Below are positions 1 to 7,765 of a stretch of 64,000 bases of DNA, piece after piece. The DNA is from Rickettsiales bacterium (lineage in GTDB: Bacteria > Pseudomonadota > Alphaproteobacteria > Rs-D84). The stretch's first letter is position 1. Every line of letters begins with the position of its first letter. Under the pieces are notes generated by a model. That model did no database searches. It was not told where the DNA came from and worked only from the letters and a program-made list of their open reading frames with translations. The translations under genes were made by a program, and so were the position numbers. The stretch is taken from positions 65,190 to 129,189 of the forward strand of contig JAITCH010000009.1 in NCBI GenBank assembly GCA_031283185.1, read 5' to 3'.

Positions 1-59
1 AACTTTCTAAAACCGCTTTCAGCGGACTTTGGCTATTTTTCCTTGTTTTTATTGCATAA

Positions 60-97
60 CCTTTACGCGGGTTTTGATGGCTTTTTGTGCGTAAAGG
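60..97. promoter_or_regulatory. Hairpin upstream of first gene
   Basis: CCTTTACGC at 60-68 is complementary to GCGTAAAGG at 89-97, giving a 9-bp stem with a T-rich loop. It lies about 55 bases before the ATG at 154. It could be a terminator of a gene left of the window or a leader structure; no U-run directly follows the stem, so a terminator role is uncertain. Confidence 0.35.
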
Positions 98-153
98 GAT
101 ATTAAAAGCCACGCCGCCCTCACATTTTGCACAGAAAAAAACAGGAAAAGATT

Positions 154-1551
154 ATGCAAACAGACATATATAAATACACGCCGGAATTGGCCAAGATGGC
201 CGCCGCGCCCACGCTTAAAAATCATTACGATACCGCATTTCGGAATATCAACGCCATCAGCGCGGCGGATTTCCCAGACCGCCCGCTGATGCTTGAATGT
301 ATATACAACGAAGCCCGCCGGTTGTATCGGGATGCGGTCGCGCTTGATGTTGTGAATCAGTTGATTGAATTTCCGGTGGCGGAAACCGGGACGCATATCA
401 GTTTTACAAAGCGCAAGAATCAGAACGGCGACGCACCGATGATAAAAAATGTTTTGCTGTCGGCGGCGTATAACGCATCGCGTGGCTTGGATATGCACAT
501 TTCGTTTTCCGGGTCGAATATAAAGTTGTCGAACGACGACGCGCCGGGTCATATACAGATCGGGTCGCAGATTATTCCGATCGCATCGCGCAAGACGCTG
601 AACCAGAATTTCGCATATGGCTTTCCAAAGTTGGATAAAGAATTTTTGAATGTTAATTTACTGCACGCCGTGGAATATAAAATGATGTGGAATTCAATGA
701 CGAATGAGGAAAGGTCGGCGAACACAAAAATCGCCAGCCTATTCCAGGGGCAAATTTCCGATTACGCGTCGTGGACAAGGTTCGTGCAGAATGTTAAGTT
801 TTCCAAAAATGTTGCGGATATGTCCGCGCGGGTTTTGCAGGATTATCCATTGTCGGACAGGACGGGCTTTTCGTGCGATAAGATTCGTGATGAATATGAT
901 CGCCTGTTGGCGGCGAATGAAGACGCGCAGGACATTTCAGATTGCGCGGCGTTTCAGACTTCGTTTGCGCTGTCAAAAATTTTAAGACCGCTTAATGTGA
1001 ATCAAATAACTTTGGACTTCACGAAGATTGCGCGGCGATTCATAGAGCGCAGCCGCGAGAATCCAGAATCTCCATTCACCCGCGCAATCGCCGACCCAGA
1101 ATTTATCAAGGGGCTTGAACGCGCATTTTGGATTGGAAATAGTGCGAAGATTGATGAAGAAACAAATATGCCGGGCAGCGCGATTATGATGGCGGCGTGC
1201 TTGTTTTCGGGACTTGTTCCACACGGCGGCCGTTTGCAGTCAATATATGGCGCGGATGTCCGTGATGCCGTGGCGAAATTTTGCCGCGGGACAGAAATGG
1301 CGGATGCGGTTCGTTTGATGCCTGTTGAAACTATGTTCACGCATAGATATAAATTGATGAATGGCGACAAGAATCTGGAAGCATTGGATTTGGAAGATTT
1401 GCACGCGGACGATCGCGCGGTGTTGTTGTCGTCTGTGCTTGGACGAAGCGGACAGAGTGTTGCGGAATACGCTGCTGAAACGGGCGCGCCGTCATTGTCG
1501 GAAAACACGAAAATGATGATAGAGAATCATTTGAATCAAAGGTGCAGATAA
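154..1551 (+). CDS. Unknown protein, 465 aa
   Basis: I do not recognise this family. The ORF track starts at 127, but the ATG at 154 follows an AGGAAAAG ribosome site and is preferred (MQTDIYKYTPELAK). The protein looks soluble: there is no signal peptide or membrane segment. The N-terminal third (about residues 40-150) mixes charged helix with beta-like stretches, and the rest is helical. The end (VLLSSVLGRSGQSVAEY) resembles no motif I can name. Codon use matches the neighbouring genes. It stops one base before the VanX-like gene, so the two are probably co-transcribed, which hints at a link with peptidoglycan or dipeptide metabolism. That link is inference only. Confidence 0.75.
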   Translation: MQTDIYKYTPELAKMAAAPTLKNHYDTAFRNINAISAADFPDRPLMLECIYNEARRLYRDAVALDVVNQLIEFPVAETGTHISFTKRKNQNGDAPMIKNVLLSAAYNASRGLDMHISFSGSNIKLSNDDAPGHIQIGSQIIPIASRKTLNQNFAYGFPKLDKEFLNVNLLHAVEYKMMWNSMTNEERSANTKIASLFQGQISDYASWTRFVQNVKFSKNVADMSARVLQDYPLSDRTGFSCDKIRDEYDRLLAANEDAQDISDCAAFQTSFALSKILRPLNVNQITLDFTKIARRFIERSRENPESPFTRAIADPEFIKGLERAFWIGNSAKIDEETNMPGSAIMMAACLFSGLVPHGGRLQSIYGADVRDAVAKFCRGTEMADAVRLMPVETMFTHRYKLMNGDKNLEALDLEDLHADDRAVLLSSVLGRSGQSVAEYAAETGAPSLSENTKMMIENHLNQRCR

Positions 1552-1552
1552 A

Positions 1553-2173
1553 ATGTATAAGTTGAAAAAAATATCAGGCGAAAGATTTGTCGTAAATTTG
1601 TTTTACGCCAGCACGCAGAATCATTTTTATAAAGATATGTATTCGCAGTTTGGATTAAGTGATGCGCTTGTCTTGCCGGAATTGCACGACCGATTGATGA
1701 TGCTTGCGCCAAAATTGCAAGAACTTGGACTGCGGCTTTTTGTGTATGACGCATATCGGCCGGTTGCAGCGCAAAGGTTTATGTATGATACCGCGCCGGA
1801 AAATCTGCGGGCATATATTGCACGACCACCGACAAGCGAGTCAAAGAACGCGCTTCATACGCGGGGCGCGGCATTGGATTGTTTTCTTGTAAGGGAGGAT
1901 GGAACGCCGTTGAAATTCCCAAGCGCGCCGGACGCATTTTTTAATGGTTGGGAAAAAGACAAAAATTATGATGAATATCTGAAACGGGCGCATTGTGATT
2001 TTTATGATGCGAACTTGCCCGCGGAGATATTTCAGAACCGCGCCCTACTCCAAGACTTGATGCGCGAAATTGGATTAAATCCGTTATCATCGGAATGGTG
2101 GCATTTCTCATTACCTAACGGCGGCGAATATCCAATCATCGAAGACCTGTCTGTCGTAGAAGTCCTAGATTAA
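1553..2173 (+). CDS. D-alanyl-D-alanine dipeptidase (VanX/DdpX family)
   Basis: Zinc dipeptidase of the peptidase M15D type, 206 aa, which in characterised members hydrolyses D-Ala-D-Ala. The zinc and catalytic motifs are visible: YDAYRP (about residue 63), ALHTRGAALD (the SxHxxGxAxD zinc motif with Ala in place of Ser) and EWWHF near the C-terminus (catalytic Glu and zinc His). There is no signal peptide, so it is predicted to be cytoplasmic. It starts two bases after the stop of the unknown upstream gene. A role in recycling muropeptide-derived D-Ala-D-Ala is more likely than vancomycin resistance, because no vanH/vanA or sensor genes are nearby. It is followed directly by an R-A repeat. 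Confidence 0.88.
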   Translation: MYKLKKISGERFVVNLFYASTQNHFYKDMYSQFGLSDALVLPELHDRLMMLAPKLQELGLRLFVYDAYRPVAAQRFMYDTAPENLRAYIARPPTSESKNALHTRGAALDCFLVREDGTPLKFPSAPDAFFNGWEKDKNYDEYLKRAHCDFYDANLPAEIFQNRALLQDLMREIGLNPLSSEWWHFSLPNGGEYPIIEDLSVVEVLD

Positions 2174-2243
2174 AAAGTCCCCTTCGCTGGCGAAGGGGTG
2201 TCGCGCCGTAGCGAAGCGAAGGCGGACGGGGTAGTGGTAATAA
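2174..2243. repeat. R-A repeat, full-length copy
   Basis: It begins at the vanX-like stop codon. It contains the left hairpin CCCCTTCGCTGGCGAAGGGG, the central TCGCGCCGTAGCGAAGCG module and the right arm GGACGGGGTAGTGGTAATAA. This is the reference form of the R-A family. Confidence 0.9.
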
Positions 2244-2246
2244 TCT

Positions 2247-2402
2247 CAAAAAACATTAGGGGTGTCGCAACGGCTTGATAGGCCGTCCAATACCAAGGAA
2301 ACCCGACCTGCGGTGTATTGTATATACATAAAGTGTTGGGTTTCCGAAGTGTAGTGGGCGGAAATATCAAGTCGGGATGAAAAACACCCCTTATGTTTTT
2401 TG
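2247..2402. repeat. Structured element S, copy 1
   Basis: 156-base element bounded by inverted arms CAAAAAACAT and ATGTTTTTTG, extended inward by AGGGGTG and CACCCCT. Inside are TCGCAACGG, a 7-bp stem CTTGATA/TATCAAG (2274-2280 with 2365-2371), a stem CCGTCC/GGGCGG and a stem GAAACCCGAC/GTTGGGTTTC. The last two each contain one G-U pair where copy 2 has a Watson-Crick pair. Its right end lies 11 bases from the stop of the minus-strand gene at 2413. No protein is evident. It may be a structured RNA or a small mobile element; see findings. Confidence 0.85.
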
Positions 2403-2412
2403 ACCTTACCCC

Positions 2413-2901
2413 TTAACTGCAATCTTCATCCGACCAACATTCTGATTGCGTGGCAAAGATGACTTGCCACTTTCCATCCTTTTCCCGCCGCAAATACACT
2501 GACACATTGTTTGCGTCTTTAAGCGACATATCAATTTTTTCCAACTTCCCGTTTTCAGCATTCATAACGCAGGACTTGTCGTCTGCGATCGTGCATACAT
2601 TTTTGCGCCGGTTGACATACATATCAACGATTGCGTATTTATAGTCTTGCCCGCCAAGGTGAGCCATTGCATTTTTCATATTCTGCGAGTATTTCACACC
2701 GACTTTTTTGCACAGGTCGGCATCGTCTCGAATGACACAGGCGATGATGGTGTCAAAGACGCATATAGGGTCGTCATTGCGCCCGACGCATTCGCCGGTT
2801 GCTGGGATCATTCGCACTACGCGTTCTGCGAATAAAGGTTCTGCGGCACTTGCTGCGCCGGTCATAAGCATAGCGAAAATCGCAAACAATAATTTATTCA
2901 T
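2413..2901 (-). CDS. Secreted cysteine-containing protein, unknown
   Basis: 162 aa with a clear signal peptide (MNKLLFAIFAMLMTGAASA), so exported to the periplasm. The mature part has eight cysteines, including CVGRNDDPIC near the N-terminus and CWSDEDC at the C-terminus, which suggests disulfide-stabilised folding. I do not recognise the family. The ATG lies inside the last codons of the M23 peptidase gene (8-base overlap) and its ribosome site GGAG is within that gene, so translation is probably coupled. Function may relate to the cell wall through this partner, but that is inference. Element S copy 1 follows the stop. Confidence 0.8.
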   Translation of the reverse strand: MNKLLFAIFAMLMTGAASAAEPLFAERVVRMIPATGECVGRNDDPICVFDTIIACVIRDDADLCKKVGVKYSQNMKNAMAHLGGQDYKYAIVDMYVNRRKNVCTIADDKSCVMNAENGKLEKIDMSLKDANNVSVYLRREKDGKWQVIFATQSECWSDEDCS

Positions 2902-3916
2902 TGAATAATACTCCTTCTGTATTGATGACTGTGTTGCTGCCTTTTATCAGTTCAAAGTGGATATGTTGCGGAATATCTTTTCCATAGTAATGTTTAATGT
3001 CTTGGGAATATCCGATTATATCACCTGCATTAACGCGGTCTTTGTATTTCAGATTTGATTGGACATAAAGTATGCGGCTTTTGGTTCCGTTGTCATTGCG
3101 GATTTCGACAAGTTTAAGGTTGCTGCGTCCGCCATAAACTGGGGCGATTCTGACGACCTCGCCCGAGAATAAGGCGGGCATAGCGGTATTGATTGGCATT
3201 TCGTGTCCTTTCACGAAAAGGTCTGTGCCGAGGTGGTCTCGCGCGCCGTGGTCGCGTGATGCGCCGAGATGTCCGCTTCCACCACCGCTTTTTTCTGTGC
3301 GGATGGTAAAGCCGTATTGTGCGGCGATTTGTTGTGCGTGGCCGACATCGGACAGGCGAAGTGCAGAGATGTCTTGAACATTCCAAACGCTGTGGTTGCT
3401 GCGCCCGTGAAGTTGTGTCAGATGGAGTGCGGAATAAGAAGATGGCTCGGATGGACGCGGGATGACGATTGCCTTGCCGATGTCGGGTATGGAGATGCCG
3501 CCTTCGACCATATTTCCGATAAAGCCGTCTGGTGCGCGCCCGGATTTTTGTTGTGCGATTGCGCGGCGGACGGAGTCTGCGGATACTTTGACTTTTCGGC
3601 AAATGGATTCGTCGAGTTCGCCGCGCCCGCCATAGAATACGACCATAATTGGGCGCACCATTGCGAGGACTGCGAATAGCAGACACAGGTTGCGAAGGTT
3701 ATTCATAATTTTAATTTTCGCGCCACGGATCATAGAGATTGCCCAACCTGCCAAAAGCAGTCCGGCCATTATGTAAAGGATGACTTGGAAGTTATCAAAG
3801 AATTCGAACGCGGATCGGACGAAACAGGATTGATCGGATATGATAAGTGTATCGCCGATTAATTCTGCGTTAATTCCGTTTTCATAAAGGTGCCGAACTA
3901 ATTCATCATTGGTCAT
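2894..3916 (-). CDS. Membrane-anchored M23 family peptidase
   Basis: 340 aa. Two hydrophobic segments (about residues 43-63 and 73-90) anchor the protein. The C-terminal half is an M23 (LytM-like) domain with the zinc motifs HLGTD and HIHFE. It should act on peptidoglycan peptide bridges in the periplasm. The linker carries a Gly/Ser stretch (EKSGGGSGHLG). The usual coiled coil of EnvC/NlpD-type regulators is absent, and the N-terminal membrane arrangement is unusual for the family. It forms an operon with the small secreted protein at 2413, overlapping by 8 bases. Both metal-binding motifs are intact, so I expect an active enzyme rather than a degenerate activator. Confidence 0.82.
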   Translation of the reverse strand: MTNDELVRHLYENGINAELIGDTLIISDQSCFVRSAFEFFDNFQVILYIMAGLLLAGWAISMIRGAKIKIMNNLRNLCLLFAVLAMVRPIMVVFYGGRGELDESICRKVKVSADSVRRAIAQQKSGRAPDGFIGNMVEGGISIPDIGKAIVIPRPSEPSSYSALHLTQLHGRSNHSVWNVQDISALRLSDVGHAQQIAAQYGFTIRTEKSGGGSGHLGASRDHGARDHLGTDLFVKGHEMPINTAMPALFSGEVVRIAPVYGGRSNLKLVEIRNDNGTKSRILYVQSNLKYKDRVNAGDIIGYSQDIKHYYGKDIPQHIHFELIKGSNTVINTEGVLFNE

Positions 3917-3928
3917 AAATTATAGTCC

Positions 3929-3992
3929 ACTAATTCCCCTCTCATGTGGAGGGGTGTCGCGCCGTAGCGAAGCGTAGGCGGACGGGGTGGTT
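3929..3992. repeat. R-B repeat upstream of the M23 gene
   Basis: TTCCCCTCTCATGTGGAGGGG left hairpin, TCGCGCCGTAGCGAAGCG module and GACGGGGTGGTTGGTGCTT right arm. It lies in the short gap between two minus-strand genes. Confidence 0.85.
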
Positions 3993-4014
3993 GGTGCTTC
4001 CCCAATCTCCACAC

Positions 4015-4695
4015 TCAAAAAATATCTCTTAACGCAGGCGGCAACTCAAACTCGCTGTCGCCGTCGTTGGCGGGCTCGCTGTCATTCCAGTCAAAAAGAG
4101 AAGGTCCATTAACTTCGACCTTTGCTTTTCTTCCACGGCGAAAACTGAGGATATTTTTGAATTCGGAAAATCCGCGGGCGGTTTTTGATGCGAGGCTTTC
4201 GTTAATTTTATCCCAGTCATTTGGATTTATTGCGACCATTTCCTTGGCCAGGTCTTGAACAGATTTTGGAAATGCTGTTGTAGCGGCTGGGTCTTCGTTT
4301 GCGATGTCTTGGATTGGGGGAACATCGCTAAGGATTTCTTCCAAGTCATCGGAATTCTTAACCACCCTCACCGGCATCTCGTCATCCTCTGGCTCAAAAG
4401 TCCCCTTCGCTGGCGAAGGGGTGGCGGCGACAGCCGCCGGGGTAGTGGTAATAACCGGCGAAGACAGATTTCCCAAAATAGACTTTTTTCCAGCCGGGGC
4501 GGCAACTGAACTTGCAGCCCGCACGGCGACATTCTGGGCGACTTCGGCATCGCTAGCGTCTTCATCGACTGGCATAGCGAACAGCAACACATCGCTACCC
4601 AGTTTCAGTTGGCGGCGAATGTCGTCCATTGCGCGCTTTATTTCTGCGGGCTGGAAGAATTGCCCACCTGATATATATATGATTTTAGTTTTCAT
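4015..4695 (-). CDS. Unknown acidic protein carrying an in-frame repeat
   Basis: 226 aa, not recognised. The N-terminus (MKTKIIYISGGQFFQ, then a helix rich in Lys/Arg) looks globular. The middle, residues about 80-105 (ITTTPAAVAATPSPAKG), is a translated R-A repeat in reverse orientation. The C-terminal part is acidic and ends in PPALRDIF, which could be a short partner-binding tail. There is no signal peptide or membrane segment. Divergently transcribed from the coiled-coil/zapA pair. The cell-division context is suggestive only. The repeat probably falls in a disordered linker, which would explain why it is tolerated. Confidence 0.72.
   Translation of the reverse strand: MKTKIIYISGGQFFQPAEIKRAMDDIRRQLKLGSDVLLFAMPVDEDASDAEVAQNVAVRAASSVAAPAGKKSILGNLSSPVITTTPAAVAATPSPAKGTFEPEDDEMPVRVVKNSDDLEEILSDVPPIQDIANEDPAATTAFPKSVQDLAKEMVAINPNDWDKINESLASKTARGFSEFKNILSFRRGRKAKVEVNGPSLFDWNDSEPANDGDSEFELPPALRDIF
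4395..4455 (-). repeat. R-A repeat inside a coding sequence
   Basis: R-A copy with central module GGCGGCGACAGCCGCC, read through on the minus strand as TTTPAAVAATPSPAKGTF within the unknown gene at 4015-4695. Confidence 0.85.
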
Positions 4696-4775
4696 TTAAG
4701 ATTATCCGCATATAGTTTTAACATTATATCATATTTTATTTGACTTAGGGCTAAAATTTTTCCAAATTAAGGGCT

Positions 4776-4991
4776 ATGAGAGAAATCAAGACAGAAATTT
4801 TATCGGAACTAGACGACCTAGAAATGGCGATTGCGGCGCGGCTATTGGTTGCAAAGCGTTCGGAACCCCAGCAAACTGACCTAGAAACGGCGATTCTCAG
4901 TCGTCAGGTTCAGTCGCTGCGGGCGGCGAACGCGCGGGCGAACGCATATATTGGCGAGGCGTTAGTGTTATTGAAAAAGGGGAAGAAATGA
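4776..4991 (+). CDS. Small coiled-coil protein before zapA
   Basis: 71 aa, almost entirely predicted helix, with Leu/Ala heptad-like spacing from residue 5 to 60 and a basic end (LLKKGKK). Alphaproteobacteria often carry a short coiled-coil protein (DUF4164-like) next to zapA, and the position fits that family; sequence similarity cannot be tested here. Its stop overlaps the zapA start by four bases (ATGA), so the two are translationally coupled. It likely acts with ZapA in Z-ring assembly, by inference from context. Confidence 0.75.
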   Translation: MREIKTEILSELDDLEMAIAARLLVAKRSEPQQTDLETAILSRQVQSLRAANARANAYIGEALVLLKKGKK

Positions 4992-5281
4992 GCACGGTCG
5001 CGCTAAAAATAGCGAATAACACATATGCGATTGGGTGCGAAGACGGACAGGAATCGCGTCTGATAGAGTTATCAAGGGTTGTGGATGCTCGGGCTCAGCA
5101 GATATTGGATCAGATTGGGGATTTACCGGACGAGACATTGCTGGCGACTACTTGCGTAGTTTTGGCGGATGAATTATCTGGCAAAGCGGGGGCGGACACG
5201 GGGACGGCGGCGAACGATACGGATTTGGAAGAAATCCTTGCTCGTATCAAACGCATCGCCAAATCCCTATCCAGCAAATAA
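4988..5281 (+). CDS. zapA: Cell division protein ZapA
   Basis: 97 aa, the usual ZapA length. The N-terminal part STVALKIANNTYAIGCEDGQE matches the ZapA beta-strand region, with the typical pattern of G-x-E-x-x-L followed by the helix LSRVVDARAQQILDQIG. The long C-terminal helix (LEEILARIKRIAKSL) provides the coiled coil for dimerisation. ZapA binds and bundles FtsZ filaments at the division site. It overlaps the upstream coiled-coil gene by four bases. An R-A repeat starts at its stop codon. Confidence 0.87.
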   Translation: MSTVALKIANNTYAIGCEDGQESRLIELSRVVDARAQQILDQIGDLPDETLLATTCVVLADELSGKAGADTGTAANDTDLEEILARIKRIAKSLSSK

Positions 5282-5336
5282 AAGTCCCCTTCGCTGGCGA
5301 AGGGGTGGACTGCGAAGCAGGACGGGGTAGTGGTAA
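5280..5336. repeat. R-A repeat between zapA and acpS
   Basis: R-A copy with the short central module GACTGCGAAGCAGGAC. It fills most of the 79-base gap, leaving just the GGAGG ribosome site of acpS. Confidence 0.88.
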
Positions 5337-5360
5337 ATCGGCAAACAAAGGAGGATCAAA

Positions 5361-5732
5361 ATGATTTTAGGAACAGGCGTAGATATAGCTGTGTGCAGCA
5401 GGTTTCTTGATTGGACGGACTTCAAAAAGGGTCGGATTTTCACAAAGAAAGAATTAGACTTCGCGGCAGAAGATAATTGCAACGAAGAAAAGCACTTGGC
5501 GAAATTCTGGTGCGCGCGCGAAGCGTTTGTAAAGGCACTCGGCACGGGGTTTGATAAGGGAATTGCGTTCACGGATGTATCGGTTTTGCACGATGACGCG
5601 GGCAAGCCGGAATTGCTGGTTGCGGGCGAAGCGCGGAAATGTTTGCTTGCATTGGATAAGGACGCAAAGACATTTTTGTCCTTGGCGGATGACGGCGATT
5701 ATGCAATTGCGAATGTCATAATAGAGAAATAA
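5361..5732 (+). CDS. acpS: Holo-[acyl-carrier-protein] synthase
   Basis: 123 aa, normal AcpS length. It transfers 4'-phosphopantetheine from CoA to a serine of acyl carrier protein. Visible signatures are GTGVDIAVCSRF at the N-terminus (magnesium-binding Asp), RIFTKKEL and WCAREAFVKALGTGF (magnesium-binding Glu and CoA-binding Lys). The start is well supported by GGAGG eight bases upstream. It is separated from zapA by one R-A repeat and is convergent with truA, with only four bases between the stops. Confidence 0.93.
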   Translation: MILGTGVDIAVCSRFLDWTDFKKGRIFTKKELDFAAEDNCNEEKHLAKFWCAREAFVKALGTGFDKGIAFTDVSVLHDDAGKPELLVAGEARKCLLALDKDAKTFLSLADDGDYAIANVIIEK

Positions 5733-5736
5733 AAAT

Positions 5737-6468
5737 TTAATAATCTGCGGAAATGAAATAAAGTCCGCAGGCTGGCGCAGTTTGTCCAGCCGCCGCGCGA
5801 TTTTCGGCGGCAATAATTTCGTTAATTTCCAATGGTTTCCCCAGGCCAATATCTGCCAGGGTTCCGACCATATTGCGAACTTGATGGTGCAGGAACGAAC
5901 GCGCAGAAAAATAGAAACTGACTACATCGCCGTTCTGTTCAATACGCGCGGCGTCCAGGGTTTTAATTGGGGACGCGGCTTGACATTCGCTTGATCGGAA
6001 TGAATTAAAATTGTGGTGGCCGATTAATTTTTTTGCCTCAGTTGACATTAAATCCAAATCCAAAGACCTTGGAATCCACCACGCGCGATTTGCCATCAGG
6101 CGCGATGGTGCGCGGCGGCACAGGACATCATATCTGTAATGACGCGCCCGCGCCGAAAACCGCGCGTGAAAATCGGCATTAACTTGTTCCGCTAGCAGCA
6201 CTGCGACCGGCGAATCTTTCAGATAAAAATTGAGTGCGCCGCGCAAAGTGTCAGCGTCTGTTTCTTTTACAATATCAAAATGTGCAGGCATTGCGATCGC
6301 ATGAACGCCAGCGTCGGTGCGACCTGCGGCGACTGGTTCGACTCGTTCACCGCAAAAACCAAAAATTGCATCGGATAACAGGGCTTGCACGGATTGACCA
6401 TTATCTTGCGATTGCCATCCGACCAAGTTTGTTCCATCATATTCAATAAGGACTTTCCACCGCGTCAT
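5737..6468 (-). CDS. truA: tRNA pseudouridine(38-40) synthase TruA
   Basis: 243 aa, normal length. It converts uridines 38-40 in the tRNA anticodon stem to pseudouridine. The catalytic aspartate motif GRTDAGVHA lies near residue 50, and the family motifs FxARFSARARHYRY and FLHHQVRNMVGTL are present. It is the last gene of the def-fmt-truA cluster, an order typical of Alphaproteobacteria, and its start overlaps the fmt stop by four bases. Confidence 0.95.
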   Translation of the reverse strand: MTRWKVLIEYDGTNLVGWQSQDNGQSVQALLSDAIFGFCGERVEPVAAGRTDAGVHAIAMPAHFDIVKETDADTLRGALNFYLKDSPVAVLLAEQVNADFHARFSARARHYRYDVLCRRAPSRLMANRAWWIPRSLDLDLMSTEAKKLIGHHNFNSFRSSECQAASPIKTLDAARIEQNGDVVSFYFSARSFLHHQVRNMVGTLADIGLGKPLEINEIIAAENRAAAGQTAPACGLYFISADY

Positions 6469-7265
6469 TCCCAGCTTCCCTTGTGTCCGTTGATGAATGC
6501 GGAAAAATCCATTTCTTTTTTACCAGCCGGATGAACGCGCAAAACTTCCAACTTGCCGTCATTCAGCCGCGTTTCGGTTATTTTCAGGTCAACTCCGCTG
6601 TGCCTCGCGCGCACGGGATATGCACGAACCATATTGTGCATCCGCACCGGGTCGGAAAAGTCCGCGACCAACATTTCCTTTGTTATTTTTCTCGTCATAG
6701 TTGGTTCGCCGATTTGTTTTACGCCCGGAAATTTTTCAGGCGCGGATAGGTATTCCAAAACCATTTCGGTTGAAATTTCTGATATGCGTTTTTTCAATTC
6801 GGATTTTTGTTCGTCTTTGCCGATGGACATTTTGCGACAGATGAAAATATCTCCGTCATCAAGCCCTTCACCCATTTTAATCAGACATACGCCGGATTCG
6901 GTATCGCCATTCATAATCGCGCTGACGAACGGGGACGCGCCGCGATATTTCGGCAGCAGACTGGGGTGAAGATTTATGCAGCCCATCTTCGGGGCGGATA
7001 AAACCGCGGCGGGTAAAATTACGCCGTATGCTGCAACCAATGCAATGTCCGCATTCAGATTCTGAAACGCCACGACATCCTCTGCGGCGCGAAAATTTTT
7101 CGGGACAAAGACGGGAATGGAGTGTTTGTTTGCCCAAATTTCCGCGGAAGATTCCGGGCGCGTATAAACTGCGGCTACCTCGTGTCCATTGGCGCGAATG
7201 GCTTCAAACACGGGCATTGACCAGTCGGAATCGCCCATCGCGCTGGACATCAGAATGATTTTCAT
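6465..7265 (-). CDS. fmt: Methionyl-tRNA formyltransferase
   Basis: 266 aa, about 45 residues shorter than typical Fmt. It formylates initiator Met-tRNA. The N-terminal hydrolase fold holds the active-site segment NLHPSLLPKYRGASP and the later GEGLDDGDI. The C-terminal OB-like domain that contacts tRNA is present but reduced, ending in FINGHKGSWE. It overlaps truA downstream and def upstream by four bases each. The trimmed C-terminus fits the general shortening seen in other enzymes of this window. Confidence 0.93.
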   Translation of the reverse strand: MKIILMSSAMGDSDWSMPVFEAIRANGHEVAAVYTRPESSAEIWANKHSIPVFVPKNFRAAEDVVAFQNLNADIALVAAYGVILPAAVLSAPKMGCINLHPSLLPKYRGASPFVSAIMNGDTESGVCLIKMGEGLDDGDIFICRKMSIGKDEQKSELKKRISEISTEMVLEYLSAPEKFPGVKQIGEPTMTRKITKEMLVADFSDPVRMHNMVRAYPVRARHSGVDLKITETRLNDGKLEVLRVHPAGKKEMDFSAFINGHKGSWE

Positions 7266-7765
7266 TTCTGCGCCTTTTTAACCTTGGACAGAATCATCAT
7301 CCGGCGGAGTCCGCTGATCTTGTCGATGAACAGGACTCCGTCTAGGTGATCGTATTCGTGTTGAATGATGCGCGAAGGGATTCCCTCGAAAATTTCATTA
7401 TGTTGATGACCGTTTTCATCTGTCCATTTAACGCGCACGGATTCTGGTCGGACGACATCTGCGAATACGGGACCCTTTGTTCCCAGCACTGACAGACAGC
7501 CCTCTTCCATTGTAATTTTTTCATCCGAAAAATCGGACAATTCGGGATTGATCATTTTGACCACATCGGCACCGATGCGCGCAACGAACATTCTTTTGTT
7601 CAATCCGACTTGCGGCGCGGCAAGCCCTGCGCCGTCATTGGCGAACATTGCGCGCTCCATATCGGACAGGATTTCGCGCAACTCGTCGTCGACGAATTCA
7701 ACCCACAATGCCGTTTCACGAAGCACTGGATTGCCCACCTGAAAAATTTCCAAATCATTCTTCAT
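7262..7765 (-). CDS. def: Peptide deformylase
   Basis: 167 aa from the ATG at 7765; the ORF track starts two codons earlier at a TTG. It removes the formyl group from nascent N-termini. All three metal-site motifs are present: GLAAPQVG, EGCLS and QHEYDHLDG (HExxH). The gene overlaps the end of rmuC by 11 bases and fmt by four, so the whole set is probably one transcript. Its placement next to fmt couples addition and removal of formyl-methionine. Confidence 0.95.
   Translation of the reverse strand: MKNDLEIFQVGNPVLRETALWVEFVDDELREILSDMERAMFANDGAGLAAPQVGLNKRMFVARIGADVVKMINPELSDFSDEKITMEEGCLSVLGTKGPVFADVVRPESVRVKWTDENGHQHNEIFEGIPSRIIQHEYDHLDGVLFIDKISGLRRMMILSKVKKAQK

Noticed and set aside
1553-2173. 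Vancomycin-resistance gene cluster
   Set aside because: Only a VanX-like dipeptidase is present; no VanA-type ligase, VanH dehydrogenase or VanRS regulators are nearby.
2247-2402. Element S as retron msr-msd RNA or bridge RNA of an IS110-type element
   Set aside because: No reverse transcriptase or recombinase gene is next to any of the four copies, and the fold does not show the expected priming guanosine or paired target loops that I could confirm.
3269-3679. Long antisense ORF opposite the M23 peptidase gene
   Set aside because: The minus-strand frame has clear peptidase motifs; the plus-strand ORF has no motif or ribosome site and is a shadow.
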